Notes: generated by a model not told the origin, from the sequence alone. DNA of 17,698 nt from Acanthaster planci (GCF_001949145.1 NW_019091624.1:185778-203475); one strand, 5' to 3'. Counted from the stretch's first letter, positions 6,601 to 14,636 are shown. Numbers and translations are program-made.

Positions 6601-9403
6601 GTGCCCCCCAATGGAGGCCCTTTCCCCCTCAGGTGCCTCCTCAGCTGTAGCACTGTACGTCACTGCATGGGTTGGCCCATGTGGCTGTTTCCCTAGTTTC
6701 ACTTAGGTAATGTTCAAAGCCCAAATCAAAGTCTGGGCCTTGCTTAAAACTGTAGTCTTGAACACGAAAACCTGTGAAGTGTAACTAAAGCTCACAACAG
6801 CAACAATTTCTGGCAGAAAAAGGAATTTGTTTAGAAGCTAAATGTACATGTAGCTTCCATATTAATCGATGTACTGTATGTATGTACCTGATGAAACCAT
6901 CGTGGTCCTACAAGTATGTAAGTTGAGAAACAAATAGGATGTGTACATTTGTAGGTGAATCACTCAGACACATAGCATCTCCTTGAGACATGACAACCTC
7001 TGCCGTTATGTGTAACTTACTTGTTTGCCTCCTCAAGTCTGCTCTCAATCTCTTGCACTTTTTGAGCAACTTGTGCAGCCTCAGGATGTTGCTTTGCCAG
7101 TTGCTTTAGCAATGATGTAGTTGTCAAATTCCCCTTGAATAATCCACTGATGCGACGTTTTAACCCTTGTGACAAACAAGAATCTACAGCAGCTGTCATT
7201 TTAAAAATGAAAGAAAAATGAAGACATTTGTTGGTTAGTAAATTGCTCTGTTGAACAACACTCTGAGTTTCTTTACAAATCGGACTAAATCATTTACGAT
7301 TTAAACTTGTCGACCTCGGGTTGTACCTACATGGGAATGTACAGCTATAAGCTATAACGGCTTCAACAATCTCATTAGCAATTCAATAATTACATGTTTG
7401 TGTGTGTCATAATGGTGAGTTTTTGAAATTTGTCATGCAAGTGCAGCTAAACATGACTGGGTATTAACTAAGAAATCATTTGTTGTAAGCTGATCTCTTA
7501 CCACATAATGAGATAATGCTTCCACTGTCCTCATGAACAAATTTCCGAGTGACGGCCTCTTCCATAATTTGTTTGACCTTTGGAAACCAGAACATCAACG
7601 AATGAAAAACAAAATAAAACAAAGACAGAGACAACCAAGCAATGTACACGTGTGTATACAGGTAGCAGTACATTGTGACTGTACGTGCAAAACATGTACA
7701 TACATTACCGGCTCAAAGTTAGTAACATACATTCCTACATGTACATAGAAAAGACTGCACAATGGTTATGCTTTAATTCAATGCACGTACCTGTCTACAT
7801 GTATACATGTGAAATTACATGTACCATGTAAATACGGGCGATTCACAAAAATGCACCTCCAAGAGTTTGCAACCCGTTGACCAATCACAATGCAAGAAAT
7901 CTGTCGACCCAAAGCACATTTGGAAAGGGTCAACAAATTTCATGCACTGTGAATGGTCAACACATTGCAAAAAACACTTGAAGGTGCACTACTTTGAGTT
8001 GTCTGCATTCTATGCCTATTTCAATCTTCTTTTTGACTGCCTTCATAAAGCAAAATGTCTCATTAGGCCAGTGCACTGACAAGTGACTGTATGCATCTCC
8101 AATAATTCTCCCAAAGCAAACTTCTTAAGCTTTATGATTCATGCATAGTGGCTGCTGGGGGAAGAGTTCCATACTGACGGACACCAGTAATAAGGCAATT
8201 TACTGTTTCATTGCCATGTTGATTTTAACGCGCCTGCGTCAGTAAGTGAACAAAGCTAGAGGGGAACAAATTGTCCACAACAATAACACTTGAGAGCATC
8301 CACTCACCAAACACAACGTTGTTGTCATACATTGATTTCCCTGTTAAGTCTTCTGAGCTTGTGCACATGAAACATGAAAAGGCTTATTATTCCCTAAAGT
8401 GACCCATTAGCCATCAGAGAGCAAAAACATGCCCAGAAAAGTTCATTTAAGGAGGGAAAATACCAAGTCATTAACTGAGAAAACACTTTTCAGTCCCGTC
8501 TAACAGGGTTTGTGCACGTGGTGTCAAGTGGCATCCATATATGGAACTCTTTCTCCTGTTGGAGTGATGGCTGAAGCACGGATGGATGGTTGGAATAATG
8601 CACAGAAAGAGTTCAAATACAGGGCCTAGCCGTCAGAAAGCAAAACATGTCCAGAAAAGTTCAATTTATAAGAAGGAAAAAAAACAAGTTGTTTACTTCA
8701 AAAACACTTTTTTCTGACTAGTCTCATAAGGTTTGTGCACAGGCTGTCAAGCGGTGTCCGTAATAGGTCACTGAAACAGTAGGGCATAATTACTGGCGTC
8801 CATATGGAACTCTTCCCTAATGCAACCTAACAATGCCTGATCTCATGGACACTGAAAGACAGGACACTTTTTTAATGTACATATTTGACCATGTCCATGA
8901 ATATTATGAACCTGTGCTTCTGCATCAGCATGGCCATGATGGCATGATTGAACATTCACAGTGAGTATTCAGCTTGGCATGCTTGGGGAACTTCATCTTG
9001 TTCCGTGTTTTCATTGGCCGAGTTGACGTCACCAGGGAGATGGTACATGTGGCATTTAGACCTATAGCTTTTTGAACTTTTACCGCACATATCATGCATG
9101 TACATCACGCATGGCGAACATTACATACAGATTGTCGGACCCCACACTATCACTAGGCGAACACATCATGCACAACAAGGATGTACATCATGGCAAATTG
9201 GAAGAGTGACTAACCTCTTTTTTCACTGTCCTTATGAGCTTTTCATGGAGCTCCTCATCTGCGAATTAAACACCAACATAAAGAATAAGGATTAAATTAA
9301 CCATCTTAGGGAAAATTTATGAATCAACACGATGAATACAAAAGAACTGATGAGATTCTTATTTTGACGTTTGCTTACCTCCGCTTGCTGTCACGGTCGC
9401 CAT
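509..9403 (-). CDS. SGSM1: SGSM1/2-like small G protein signaling modulator, 5' half (RUN domain), 3' partial
   Basis: Seven exons join in frame: 9403-9379, 9258-9215, 7577-7502, 7192-7021, 5224-5069, 928-861 and 666-509 (699 nt, 233 codons), with intron phases 1, 0, 1, 2, 2, 1, 0 that all match. Signatures recognised from memory of human SGSM1/SGSM2 are [17 protein letters not shown] (residues 24-40), [12 protein letters not shown] (133-144), KYYEKDAL (159-166), [11 protein letters not shown] (178-188) and [22 protein letters not shown] (190-213). Together they make up the N-terminal RUN domain. In the family this region binds small GTPases (Rab9 for the mammalian proteins, also called RUTBC2/RUTBC1; Rap has also been reported), and a C-terminal TBC domain acts as a Rab GAP in vesicle traffic. 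The TBC part lies beyond the left edge. Residues about 107-126, a Ser/Asn-rich linker, look lineage-specific. AAVDSC and the RHRIHS region look closer to SGSM1 than SGSM2, but an invertebrate would probably have one gene for both, so the 1/2 assignment is uncertain. Confidence 0.93.
861..928 (-). CDS. SGSM1: SGSM-like exon 6
   Basis: Acceptor TTTATTGCAG and donor GTGAGT flank 68 nt encoding K159 to L180 plus one base, including [20 protein letters not shown]. The 4.1-kb intron 5 separates it from exon 5. It was found by reading from the conserved exon 7 back through a 194-bp intron. Confidence 0.92.
1093..1153. repeat. Hairpin with 15-bp perfect arms
   Basis: TTACATGTACAGTAT at 1093-1107 pairs exactly with 1139-1153 across a 31-base loop. 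It overlaps the outer edge of the foldback at 1150-1423. Confidence 0.7.
1150..1423. repeat. Imperfect foldback element, arms about 75-80 bp
   Basis: The arm at 1150-1229 matches the reverse complement of 1350-1423. Shared blocks include GGGTCATT, GTTGGGGCACAATT and GTTACATGGGT, with small indels between them. The two arms give similar translations on opposite strands (GSFH..VGAQ..), which confirms the pairing but does not imply a gene. It is probably a decayed MITE or foldback; no target duplication found. Confidence 0.75.
2104..2345. mobile_element. 242-bp MITE-like element with terminal inverted repeats
   Basis: The ends GGGTAATTCCAGAAATTAGG (2104-2123) and the complementary block ending at 2345 match over about 21-22 bases. 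A second inner pair (about 2139-2157 with 2284-2302, TGTCCCTGTCACATCTGAC type) extends the pairing to around 55-60 bases per side with gaps. No coding capacity. The superfamily is not assigned because no clear target duplication is visible. Confidence 0.75.
3407..3473. repeat. Hairpin with 15-bp perfect arms
   Basis: ATTACATGCACATGT at 3407-3421 is exactly complementary to 3459-3473, with a 37-base loop. Confidence 0.7.
4452..4797. mobile_element. 346-bp nested palindrome with tRNA-like (SINE-type) sequence
   Basis: The arms 4452-4574 and 4675-4797 are complementary over 123 bases with only a few mismatches. Between them lies a separate perfect 34-bp palindrome at 4581-4614 (CAGGTGAAGCAGCGGGT and its complement). 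On the plus strand of the right unit, TGGTCGAGTGG (4649-4659) and GGTTCAAGTCC (4691-4701) fit pol III A and B boxes at tRNA-like spacing. The D-arm (TGGTCGAGTGGTTAAG) resembles Ser/Leu tRNAs. The left unit, read in reverse, keeps the B box but lacks about 54 bases carrying the A box. It looks like two copies of a tRNA-derived SINE joined in opposite directions. Confidence 0.78.
4892..4950. mobile_element. 59-bp TTAA-bounded hairpin with telomere-like ends
   Basis: Begins TTAACCCTAAC and ends with its exact complement GTTAGGGTTAA. The arms continue to pair inward (CTCCTCA, TCCT) for about 27 bases with a few mismatches around a short loop. TTAA is the target sequence of piggyBac-type transposons, so a tiny piggyBac-like MITE is possible, but a chance hairpin or telomere-like insert cannot be excluded. 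Confidence 0.6.
5069..5224 (-). CDS. SGSM1: SGSM-like exon 5
   Basis: Acceptor CATTGTAG and donor GTAAGT. Encodes residues 107-157 plus split codons at both ends. The first 20 residues are a polar Ser/Asn/Pro linker. The second half ([19 protein letters not shown]) is the conserved central RUN helix. Phase 2 on both sides agrees with exons 4 and 6. Confidence 0.92.
5225..7020 (-). other. SGSM-like intron 4
   Basis: A 1.8-kb intron. Apart from the hAT-type MITE at 6563-6665, a C run followed by an A run near 6043-6057 and scattered ACATGTA motifs, I see no feature in it. Confidence 0.85.
6563..6665. mobile_element. hAT-type MITE, 103 bp, with 8-bp target duplication
   Basis: Starts CAGTGGTGTA and ends TACGTCACTG (7 of 10 bases complementary, with CAGTG exact). 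It is flanked on both sides by the identical 8-bp CATGGGTT (6555-6562 and 6666-6673). CAGTG-type ends and 8-bp duplications are hallmarks of the hAT superfamily. Inside is a perfect 16-bp palindrome, GGGGGCACGTGCCCCC (6593-6608), in a G/C-rich core. Non-autonomous and non-coding. Confidence 0.85.
7021..7192 (-). CDS. SGSM1: SGSM-like exon 4
   Basis: Acceptor AAAATGACAG and donor GTAAGT. Encodes residues 49-105 plus two bases. It begins [19 protein letters not shown], matching the AAVEAC..GL.RRAAGFL block of SGSM1 as I recall it. It then runs into a Lys/Glu/Gln-rich, probably helical stretch ([13 protein letters not shown]) ahead of the linker. Confidence 0.93.
7502..7577 (-). CDS. SGSM1: SGSM-like exon 3 (RUN domain start)
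   Basis: Acceptor TTTCCAAAG and donor GTAAGA. Encodes residues 24-48 plus one base: [17 protein letters not shown] and then a GSIISLC segment. This is the most conserved N-terminal block of the SGSM family and the strongest single identifier of the gene. Confidence 0.94.
7852..7988. repeat. 137-bp foldback hairpin
   Basis: The arm at 7852-7910 pairs imperfectly with 7927-7988: TGCACCT at the outer ends, CAAG, GTTGACCA, TCACA, TGCA, GAAAT and GTCGACCC/GTTGACCC inward, with a loop of about 16 bases. The full-length pairing makes a long stem that would also form in the SGSM-like pre-mRNA. Probably a MITE of unassigned family. Confidence 0.75.
8159..8817. repeat. Composite repeat: inverted ends plus internal direct repeat
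   Basis: The left end at 8159-8215 (GGGAAGAGTTCCAT, then ACACCAGTAATAAGGC, ACTGTTTCA) is the inverse of 8767-8817. Inside, 8409-8555 is repeated in the same direction and diverged at 8628-8817; shared blocks are AGCCATCAGA/AGCCGTCAGA, CCAGAAAAGTTCA, AAACACTTTT, GGTTTGTGCAC, TCAAG and CATATGGAACTCTT-like ends. The terminus occurs three times, at 8159, near 8556 and at 8817, suggesting nested or duplicated copies of one element. Confidence 0.7.
9215..9258 (-). CDS. SGSM1: SGSM-like exon 2
   Basis: Acceptor AATTCGCAG and donor GTTAGT flank 44 nt encoding D9 to E23, including the [10 protein letters not shown] segment that precedes the RUN domain in this family. It is too short to show as an ORF and was recovered by splice-site and family reading. 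The 120-bp intron 1 (9259-9378) separates it from exon 1. Confidence 0.85.
9379..9403 (-). CDS. SGSM1: SGSM-like exon 1 (start codon)
   Basis: Reads MATVTASG followed by one base of the next codon, then the donor GTAAGC. The start sits in CAAGATGGCG, a good initiation context. The ATG is chosen because it is the only one leading in frame into exon 2 across a phase 1 intron, and it gives an N-terminus about as long as I remember for mammalian SGSM proteins. Confidence 0.85.
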
Positions 9404-9406
9404 CTT
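9398..9406 (-). promoter_or_regulatory. YY1-like motif overlapping the SGSM-like start codon
   Basis: The minus strand reads AAGATGGCG, which matches the core of the animal YY1 motif. In vertebrates this motif is often found just downstream of transcription starts and may include the initiator ATG. Function here is inferred from the match only. Confidence 0.4.
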
Positions 9407-10087
9407 GATTAATGTTAGGCCTCCAAGTCCAGCTCAAAATTTGTTTCCTACTGGTCTTTAGGGCACTCTAGCTTTTCCACCATAATTGACACAGAAATAT
9501 TTTTGCACCGTAAGAAGATGAGATAATATTTATGAGAACATATCTCTTTTGTTGGTTAACTAATTCGTTTATCGTTAATAGAAAACGTTAAAGTAGAAAT
9601 TAGGATCCATATTTTTCTCGAATCCAGCGAATGGTGGAAATAATATACGAGTGATGCACTGATTTTCTACGGCTGTTTTTCAGCACACTTCCGTTCAGTC
9701 CATGAACAGTCGTTGATTAACTAAATTGAGGGCGGTGTGTACAAAATGAAGTGGGTGATGACGTACAAGAATATTTCGCAGCTCGATATTCCTTGAACGA
9801 GACGAGTGCAGTTTGAGCATAGGTACGGGTCTGAGCGTGCAAACCTGGACGAAAAATCGTCACACTCGCCAAGTTCCAAAACGGGTTAGCTAAGATTACG
9901 TCTTAATGTTTAGTGCACCATGCCCATTTTCGATCATGACAATATTGATATGTTTGTTTTTTTGACACACGAATTGAAATTGTGATTGCTCAAAATAGTG
10001 AGTTTAGGATGACCTGAGAAACATTCATGAGGTCTGAGCCTTTGCAGGATGGCCGATGACACACGCCACTGGCGGAGGAAGCCGGGG

Positions 10088-10136
10088 GTAAGTCCCCCCC
10101 CCCCTTTCCATCTGGAAAGGGGAGGGGGGCACTTAC
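10088..10136. repeat. C/G-rich 49-bp hairpin
   Basis: GTAAGT, eleven C residues and TTTCCA (10088-10110) face TGGAAA, a G-rich run and ACTTAC (10113-10136), with a 2-base loop. The adjacent CACTGGCGGAGG (10067-10078) resembles degenerate hAT ends, but no partner end or target duplication was found. Confidence 0.6.
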
Positions 10137-11140
10137 ACACCCACACCTTTTACATGGCCTATAATGGGGTGGGGCTTAATGGACCGGCTTAGGGCTGATT
10201 CCTGATGACCCCCCCTCCTCACTTTGAACATCGTACCGCCATCGCAGACACCCGTGCAAGCATACTGAACAAATCCCCTCCTTGCATTCAATTTAAACCT
10301 TTCAGACATGTTCATCACGACTGTTTTATGCGTGTCGAGTCAAGAGGTTGATCAAGGGACAATTGAGATTTCTAAGGGGACAAAATAACTCCAGGTCTTG
10401 GCAAGGTCCTATAAAAAAATGAGTCTTTTACGTAGCTTTAACTTTAGATAGTCATACACCCCTTCGCCCTGATGAGAGACTGAGCGCCATCTATATCGAG
10501 GTGAGTAAGTTGGCTCAGCACCACGCAGCGTATGAATTCGCGTCGATCTTTGGACCAAAATTTTGATAAGAGGCAGTGGGTAATTTGTTTGCCTGGATTC
10601 TGAATCTCTGTTTATGAGAATGTCAATACTTGAGGAACTTACAATTCACAAACAGTGTTCGTGCAATGACCATTTTCAGAAACACGACGCGACAGTTATT
10701 TTGTTAAAAATAATGTAATGTACAGAATCTTTAATACTGAGTCTCAACTTCATATAATTATATAAGTCAGTCTTCACTAAAAACATTAGAAAAGAAAAGA
10801 TTGCATTCCATTCCGATCATAAATGTTTATAGTTCAAGGTTTAATCATTACAAAAATGGAGCTTTTCCTAGTTGCAGGGTAGAACGGCTCTGAGGTCCTC
10901 CTTGTGCATACACTGTTTTCAGTTTAAAATGTTCTTCACGAGATGACTTGATACAGAAAAAGTCAGTAGAGACATAAATGACTTATAAACGTATTTCTTG
11001 CCTGTTTGTTCAGGCGAGATATTCTGATTATTTCAAATCTTTATTTATGCGATGAAGGGGTTGTCGTTTTGCCACTTTTCATGGTCGGGGTTGTTTAAAA
11101 CTGACGAACGTCTAGGCCTACTAAACTCGTCTGCTTCTGA

Positions 11141-11146
11141 TTTATT
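11141..11146 (-). terminator. Candidate poly(A) signal for the P450
   Basis: AATAAA on the minus strand about 370 bases downstream of the stop codon. A second copy lies at 11040-11045. Either could define the 3' end; no transcript evidence is available. Confidence 0.4.
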
Positions 11147-11516
11147 TTCAAGTTCAGCAGTGATGCAGAGTGTAGTTTATACAAAATATTTACGAGCAAC
11201 AGATCTATATACAACGCATACTTACAGTGTTTCACGTGTATCTGTTAAGTTTACAAAGTTAAGATCCATTTACGAAAATGATAATATACATGTATGTTGG
11301 TATACACACTAATCCGATAAGACGCCCAAACTGCGGTAGCACCGCACTCACACGCACATTCTTCAGCTGGAAGCGTACGTGCGTTTAGCAAATCACGATA
11401 CCCTATTGGTCGAAGAGGCGTGTAACGCGCGCGTACCACCTGTCAAGGAGCATTATGCTACCGCAGTTATGGCTTCTAATTCTGGTGGTTGAATTACACT
11501 ATAGAAATGTCAAAAA

Positions 11517-11806
11517 TCAACGAGCACCGTGCTTACATTCGTTATTGTTATTTCTGTCTTCCTTGTTGTTATTATTATCATCTGAAAGAAGATCCATAGG
11601 TATTTCAGTGATGTCATAAGTATCTGTTCGTCGGATAGAACATATTTTGTACGGATGAGGATTTTTGGTCAGACCAATGATGCCGTCAGTTCGGATACTG
11701 TCTGTATTGCCTCCTGGTGCCGTTAGTGTGAATTGATGGAGAATATGAGTGGCAATGATGTAGATTTCCATCCTGGCAAGATGCTCTCCAAGACATGCGC
11801 GGCGAC
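11517..11806 (-). CDS. P450 exon 5: heme cysteine and C-terminus
   Basis: Acceptor TTGTACATCAG; the codons then read RRACLGEHLARMEIY, which completes the heme-binding loop and starts helix L. The family normally ends near PYKICSIRR (residue 525). Here 36 more residues follow, with NNNN at 543-546 and 551-554, to a TGA at 11519-11517. Confidence 0.94.
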
Positions 11807-14469
11807 CTGATGTACAATCCCAACAAAAAAACCAAGATAAAAGATATGTGGTTAACTGAAAACTTAAAGCTTATTTTTGCCAACTTCAATAATCCTTTGG
11901 AGTATTATTGTTAACTGCTTGAGAAGCAATCTCTCTAGCTTTTCTAGCTTGAGAGACCCCCAAAGCCATTGGCGTATCACCAGCTTCACCATTCGGCGAA
12001 GAGACACATACTTCGAGAAAGATACTTGGAGAAACTATAGGCCTACACTTTCGGTTAAGTCATATTCTTGTCACAAGTATCGTATCGTGAAACGGGATAT
12101 GTATATTTCCTTCACGACCAAGCAATCGCTCTTTAACATACCTATGCTGAATTGCGCCACATGCTCGTGCTTAACGAACTTGCCGTCTTCGTTGAGAAAC
12201 CGTTCAGGTTTGAAGGTCTCTGGATCAGGAAAAACTTCAGGATTGTACATTACGGCATGCAAATTGGCGATGACCACAGCACTCTTTGGGATGAAGTAGC
12301 CGCGGAAGTCAGTGTCTTCGATTGGAGAATGAGGAACACCTGTCGAGAAGAAACGCAAATAGAACAAGTTGGAAACCTTGCAGTGTGCCGATTTCTCTGC
12401 TGTGTACATGTATATTAAATGCAACGTTGGAGTCATTGAATAAATTCAAAACAATTCTATTACGATAAATGTTTGGATTGAAACTTTAACATCTTAATTA
12501 AGGTACTTTCCATGTATCGCAATGGCTGGCTTCGTCACATGCGTGATAATACGTAAAAACACCGTTTTATTTCAGCTCTTTGCTTAATGATTCAATATGA
12601 TGGCTTACCAAAAGGTCCTCCTGCAGACCAGCGCAGAGCTTCGTCTAAGAAGGCCATAACATAATGCAAGTTGTGTCTGTCACCCCACTGTGGCATCCGA
12701 TAGCGTCCTACTACCTTATCTAACTCTCTCTGTGCTTTGGCTTGAGCCTCAGGATACTTCACCATACATAAGAAGACCCAATCTAAGGCGGTCGACGTGG
12801 TCTCAAGACCAGCACCAAACATGTCACCAACGGCCCCCAAGACGGCTGGAAAGTCTTGATAATGGATTGAGCCCTCCTTGAAGAACTTCTCTAAGAGATA
12901 ATGGTCGATGAAGTCTCTGATGTTGTTTGCATTGAATGTCTCGATGTGTTGGAGAATCTGTGCCAAATTATTATGTAACACTGGTCGTTAATTTCTGTTG
13001 CTTGAAACAAGGGAACCAAACACAACACTCAACAAATTCATGTCAGTATTTGCCCCTTTTCCCATCATATGAAGGTTGTTTATCATTACTCTCTTAACCC
13101 AACTCTTTAATTATCATTTAATACTTCATTTCAATTAACTTGAAAATAACAATCACCATAGCGCCTTTCTTACTGTTGCCACCTCTTTCCTATTGTCAGT
13201 AATAACTGTGACAAAATTCAGACGCATCGGTGTCAGAGTCAAATTTTATCACAAGTGGCTAAATCATATTCCTGCCCGGTACTATTTCCAGGTTATGCAA
13301 CTTCTTGTTTAATGAAAATACAGCTTAGATTTCTTCCATTAAACAACTTACTTGAGGGCCGTACCACTTTTCCTCGAAGAACTTTACGATCTTCATTGCT
13401 TGCCGAAATTGACTTCCAGGAACATACTTCATCACGTTGGGAAGAAAATTTGCAGCACCAACACCAAACACCTTAAACAGTTCCATCATCTTTGAAATCG
13501 CCTGGAGGAACAGCGGATCTTGATAATCGTTTCGTTTTCCAAACACCAAGGAGTTAATCATGTTGGCTACTGCAAGATTGGTGAAGTACGTTGGATGAAA
13601 GGGTCGATCTCCTTGCTCATCGAAGCTTCGTGCGACGAACCGAGCTTCTTCGCTAATTTTGCTTTCCATCATAGCTGCTTTTCCAATGCCCATCTTTTTG
13701 ATAGTCCTGAGGGTAAACCGACGATTCTCTTTCCAATGATTGTCATAATACGACAGCACAACACCTGTAGGAATGAAACAAGCACTCAACATGTGGGAAC
13801 GAAATACGCAATTAACATGGGCCGAGAGTGTAATACTGAACCCATTGTTAAAACTTAGACTATGTTTTTCCCGCCCGAAGAAACAGGGGAAGATGTTCGC
13901 CAAACTGATTACGGTTGGATGCATTAATGTCAATCAGGGCAAATGTTTCATCAAACTCACAGCTGTACCTCGTTTCACCATTTCCATCATGATTACACGT
14001 GTTAATTCATTTTGGTTTACAGCTTTAACTCACCAGCACCGGCAGGATGGATACTCTCGAACATAGTCACCTTAGGTCGGTCACTGAATTTGTCTCCAGA
14101 TTTGGCGAAAGCCTCTTTGATAGTGTCAAAGTCATTCAAGACAACAGCAAGATGACTGCCCAGTTTGAAACTCATGACTGAGCCGTAGGTCTTACTCATC
14201 TCTGTGATGATTTTTTGCGGGTAACCATGAGCAAGGGTTGGCATTATACCGATAATTGGCCAGCCCCACGGGCCTGGGGGTAGCGGTAGGCCCCGGGCAG
14301 GATTGGCCTGCAACTCCCGCTGCTTCTTGAGTCTTTTGATGATTGCCCAAATCAGGGAGAGCAAGACGGTGATCTGAAGTAACCGGCGATGATGACTGTT
14401 GCGACTTAACTTCTTCAAGAATCCCAGCATGAACGTCACGGGTAACATGCGTTGTATACCACCTCCCAT
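11517..14469 (-). CDS. Clan 2 cytochrome P450 (CYP2U/CYP17-like), complete
   Basis: Five exons (14469-14034, 13764-13352, 12957-12609, 12339-12142, 11806-11517; intron phases 1, 0, 1, 1) give 561 residues, against about 500 for the family. Visible in order: a hydrophobic ER anchor (about L30-I44), basic residues, a proline hinge (LPLPPGPWGWPIIG, 61-74), helix C W156xxxR160, the I-helix oxygen-activation motif A332-G-L-E-T336, K-helix E389xxR392, PERF 444-447, and the heme loop F463xxGxRxCxG with ligand Cys470. It should be a microsomal monooxygenase fed electrons by NADPH-P450 reductase; the substrate cannot be read. The ETF..NIRD..D stretch after exon 2 resembles the CYP1/CYP17/CYP2U group, so a steroid, fatty acid or xenobiotic substrate is possible. 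No frameshift or stop is seen. A 36-residue Asn-rich tail follows the usual end. The initiator lies in AAAGATGG; Met8 is a possible alternative start. Confidence 0.96.
12142..12339 (-). CDS. P450 exon 4: PERF region to start of heme loop
   Basis: Acceptor CTTCTCGACAG and donor GTATGT, residues 401-465 with split glycine codons at both ends. Contains VPHS, the GYFIPKSAVV strand, YNPEVFPDPETFKPERF and the first half of the heme loop (FSI). Confidence 0.94.
12609..12957 (-). CDS. P450 exon 3: helices H-K
   Basis: Residues 284-399 plus one base. The acceptor is taken as TTTGGCACAG at 12958, because exon 2 ends in phase 0 and this gives ILQHIETFNANNIRD in frame; the AG 23 bases upstream would shift the frame. 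Carries the I-helix AGLETT and the K-helix EALR. Donor GTAAGC. Confidence 0.92.
13352..13764 (-). CDS. P450 exon 2: helices C-G
   Basis: Acceptor CATTCCTACAG and donor GTAAGT, residues 147-283. Starts just before helix C (HWKENRR, heme-propionate contact). Covers the F-G region, where substrate specificity and membrane contact lie. The end KWYGPQ is in phase 0. Confidence 0.94.
14034..14469 (-). CDS. P450 exon 1: anchor, hinge, helices A-B
   Basis: Residues 1-145 plus one base, with donor GTGAGT. Contains the membrane anchor, the PPGP hinge, the beta-1 region (YGSVMSFKLGS) and the DKFSDRP segment typical of clan 2 P450s just before the B-C loop. Confidence 0.95.
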
Positions 14470-14636
14470 CTTTTACAATTTGTTTGCTAGAGCGAAACTC
14501 GGGGAACAGAAATGTGAGAGTGTTCTCATATGAACATTAAAGACATTTGCTTGTTTTTACAAAATCTCTGAAGGAATAATCTTCCGTCTCCTTTATGAAG
14601 GAAAACTGTGTTTACACATATTGCTGTCTTTGGACG

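Larger units (their letters stand above)
7578..9214 (-). other. SGSM-like intron 2 with foldback repeats
   Basis: A 1.6-kb intron containing a dense ACATGTA patch (about 7690-7830), the foldback at 7852-7988 and the composite inverted/direct repeat at 8159-8817. No coding exon recognised. Confidence 0.85.
9404..11516. other. Intergenic region between the SGSM-like and P450 genes
   Basis: Contains the SGSM-like 5' flank on the left and the 3' flank of the P450 on the right. The one structured element is the C/G hairpin at 10088-10136. No ORF here resembles a known protein. Confidence 0.75.

Noticed and set aside
7819-8079. Plus-strand 86-codon open frame
   Set aside because: It mostly covers the foldback hairpin at 7852-7988 and runs antisense to the SGSM-like intron; no domain seen.
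8534-8543. CCATATATGG, a perfect CArG box (SRF site)
   Set aside because: It lies in a repeat terminus where it arises from the repeat sequence; nothing supports a regulatory role.
12958-12981. Alternative P450 exon 3 acceptor at the AG ending at 12981
   Set aside because: Exon 2 ends in phase 0 and starting at 12980 would put exon 3 out of frame; the acceptor at 12958 gives the expected family sequence.
13520-14066. Plus-strand open frames across the P450 exons (also 12152-12418 and 12690-12881)
   Set aside because: Antisense shadows of the well-supported minus-strand exons.
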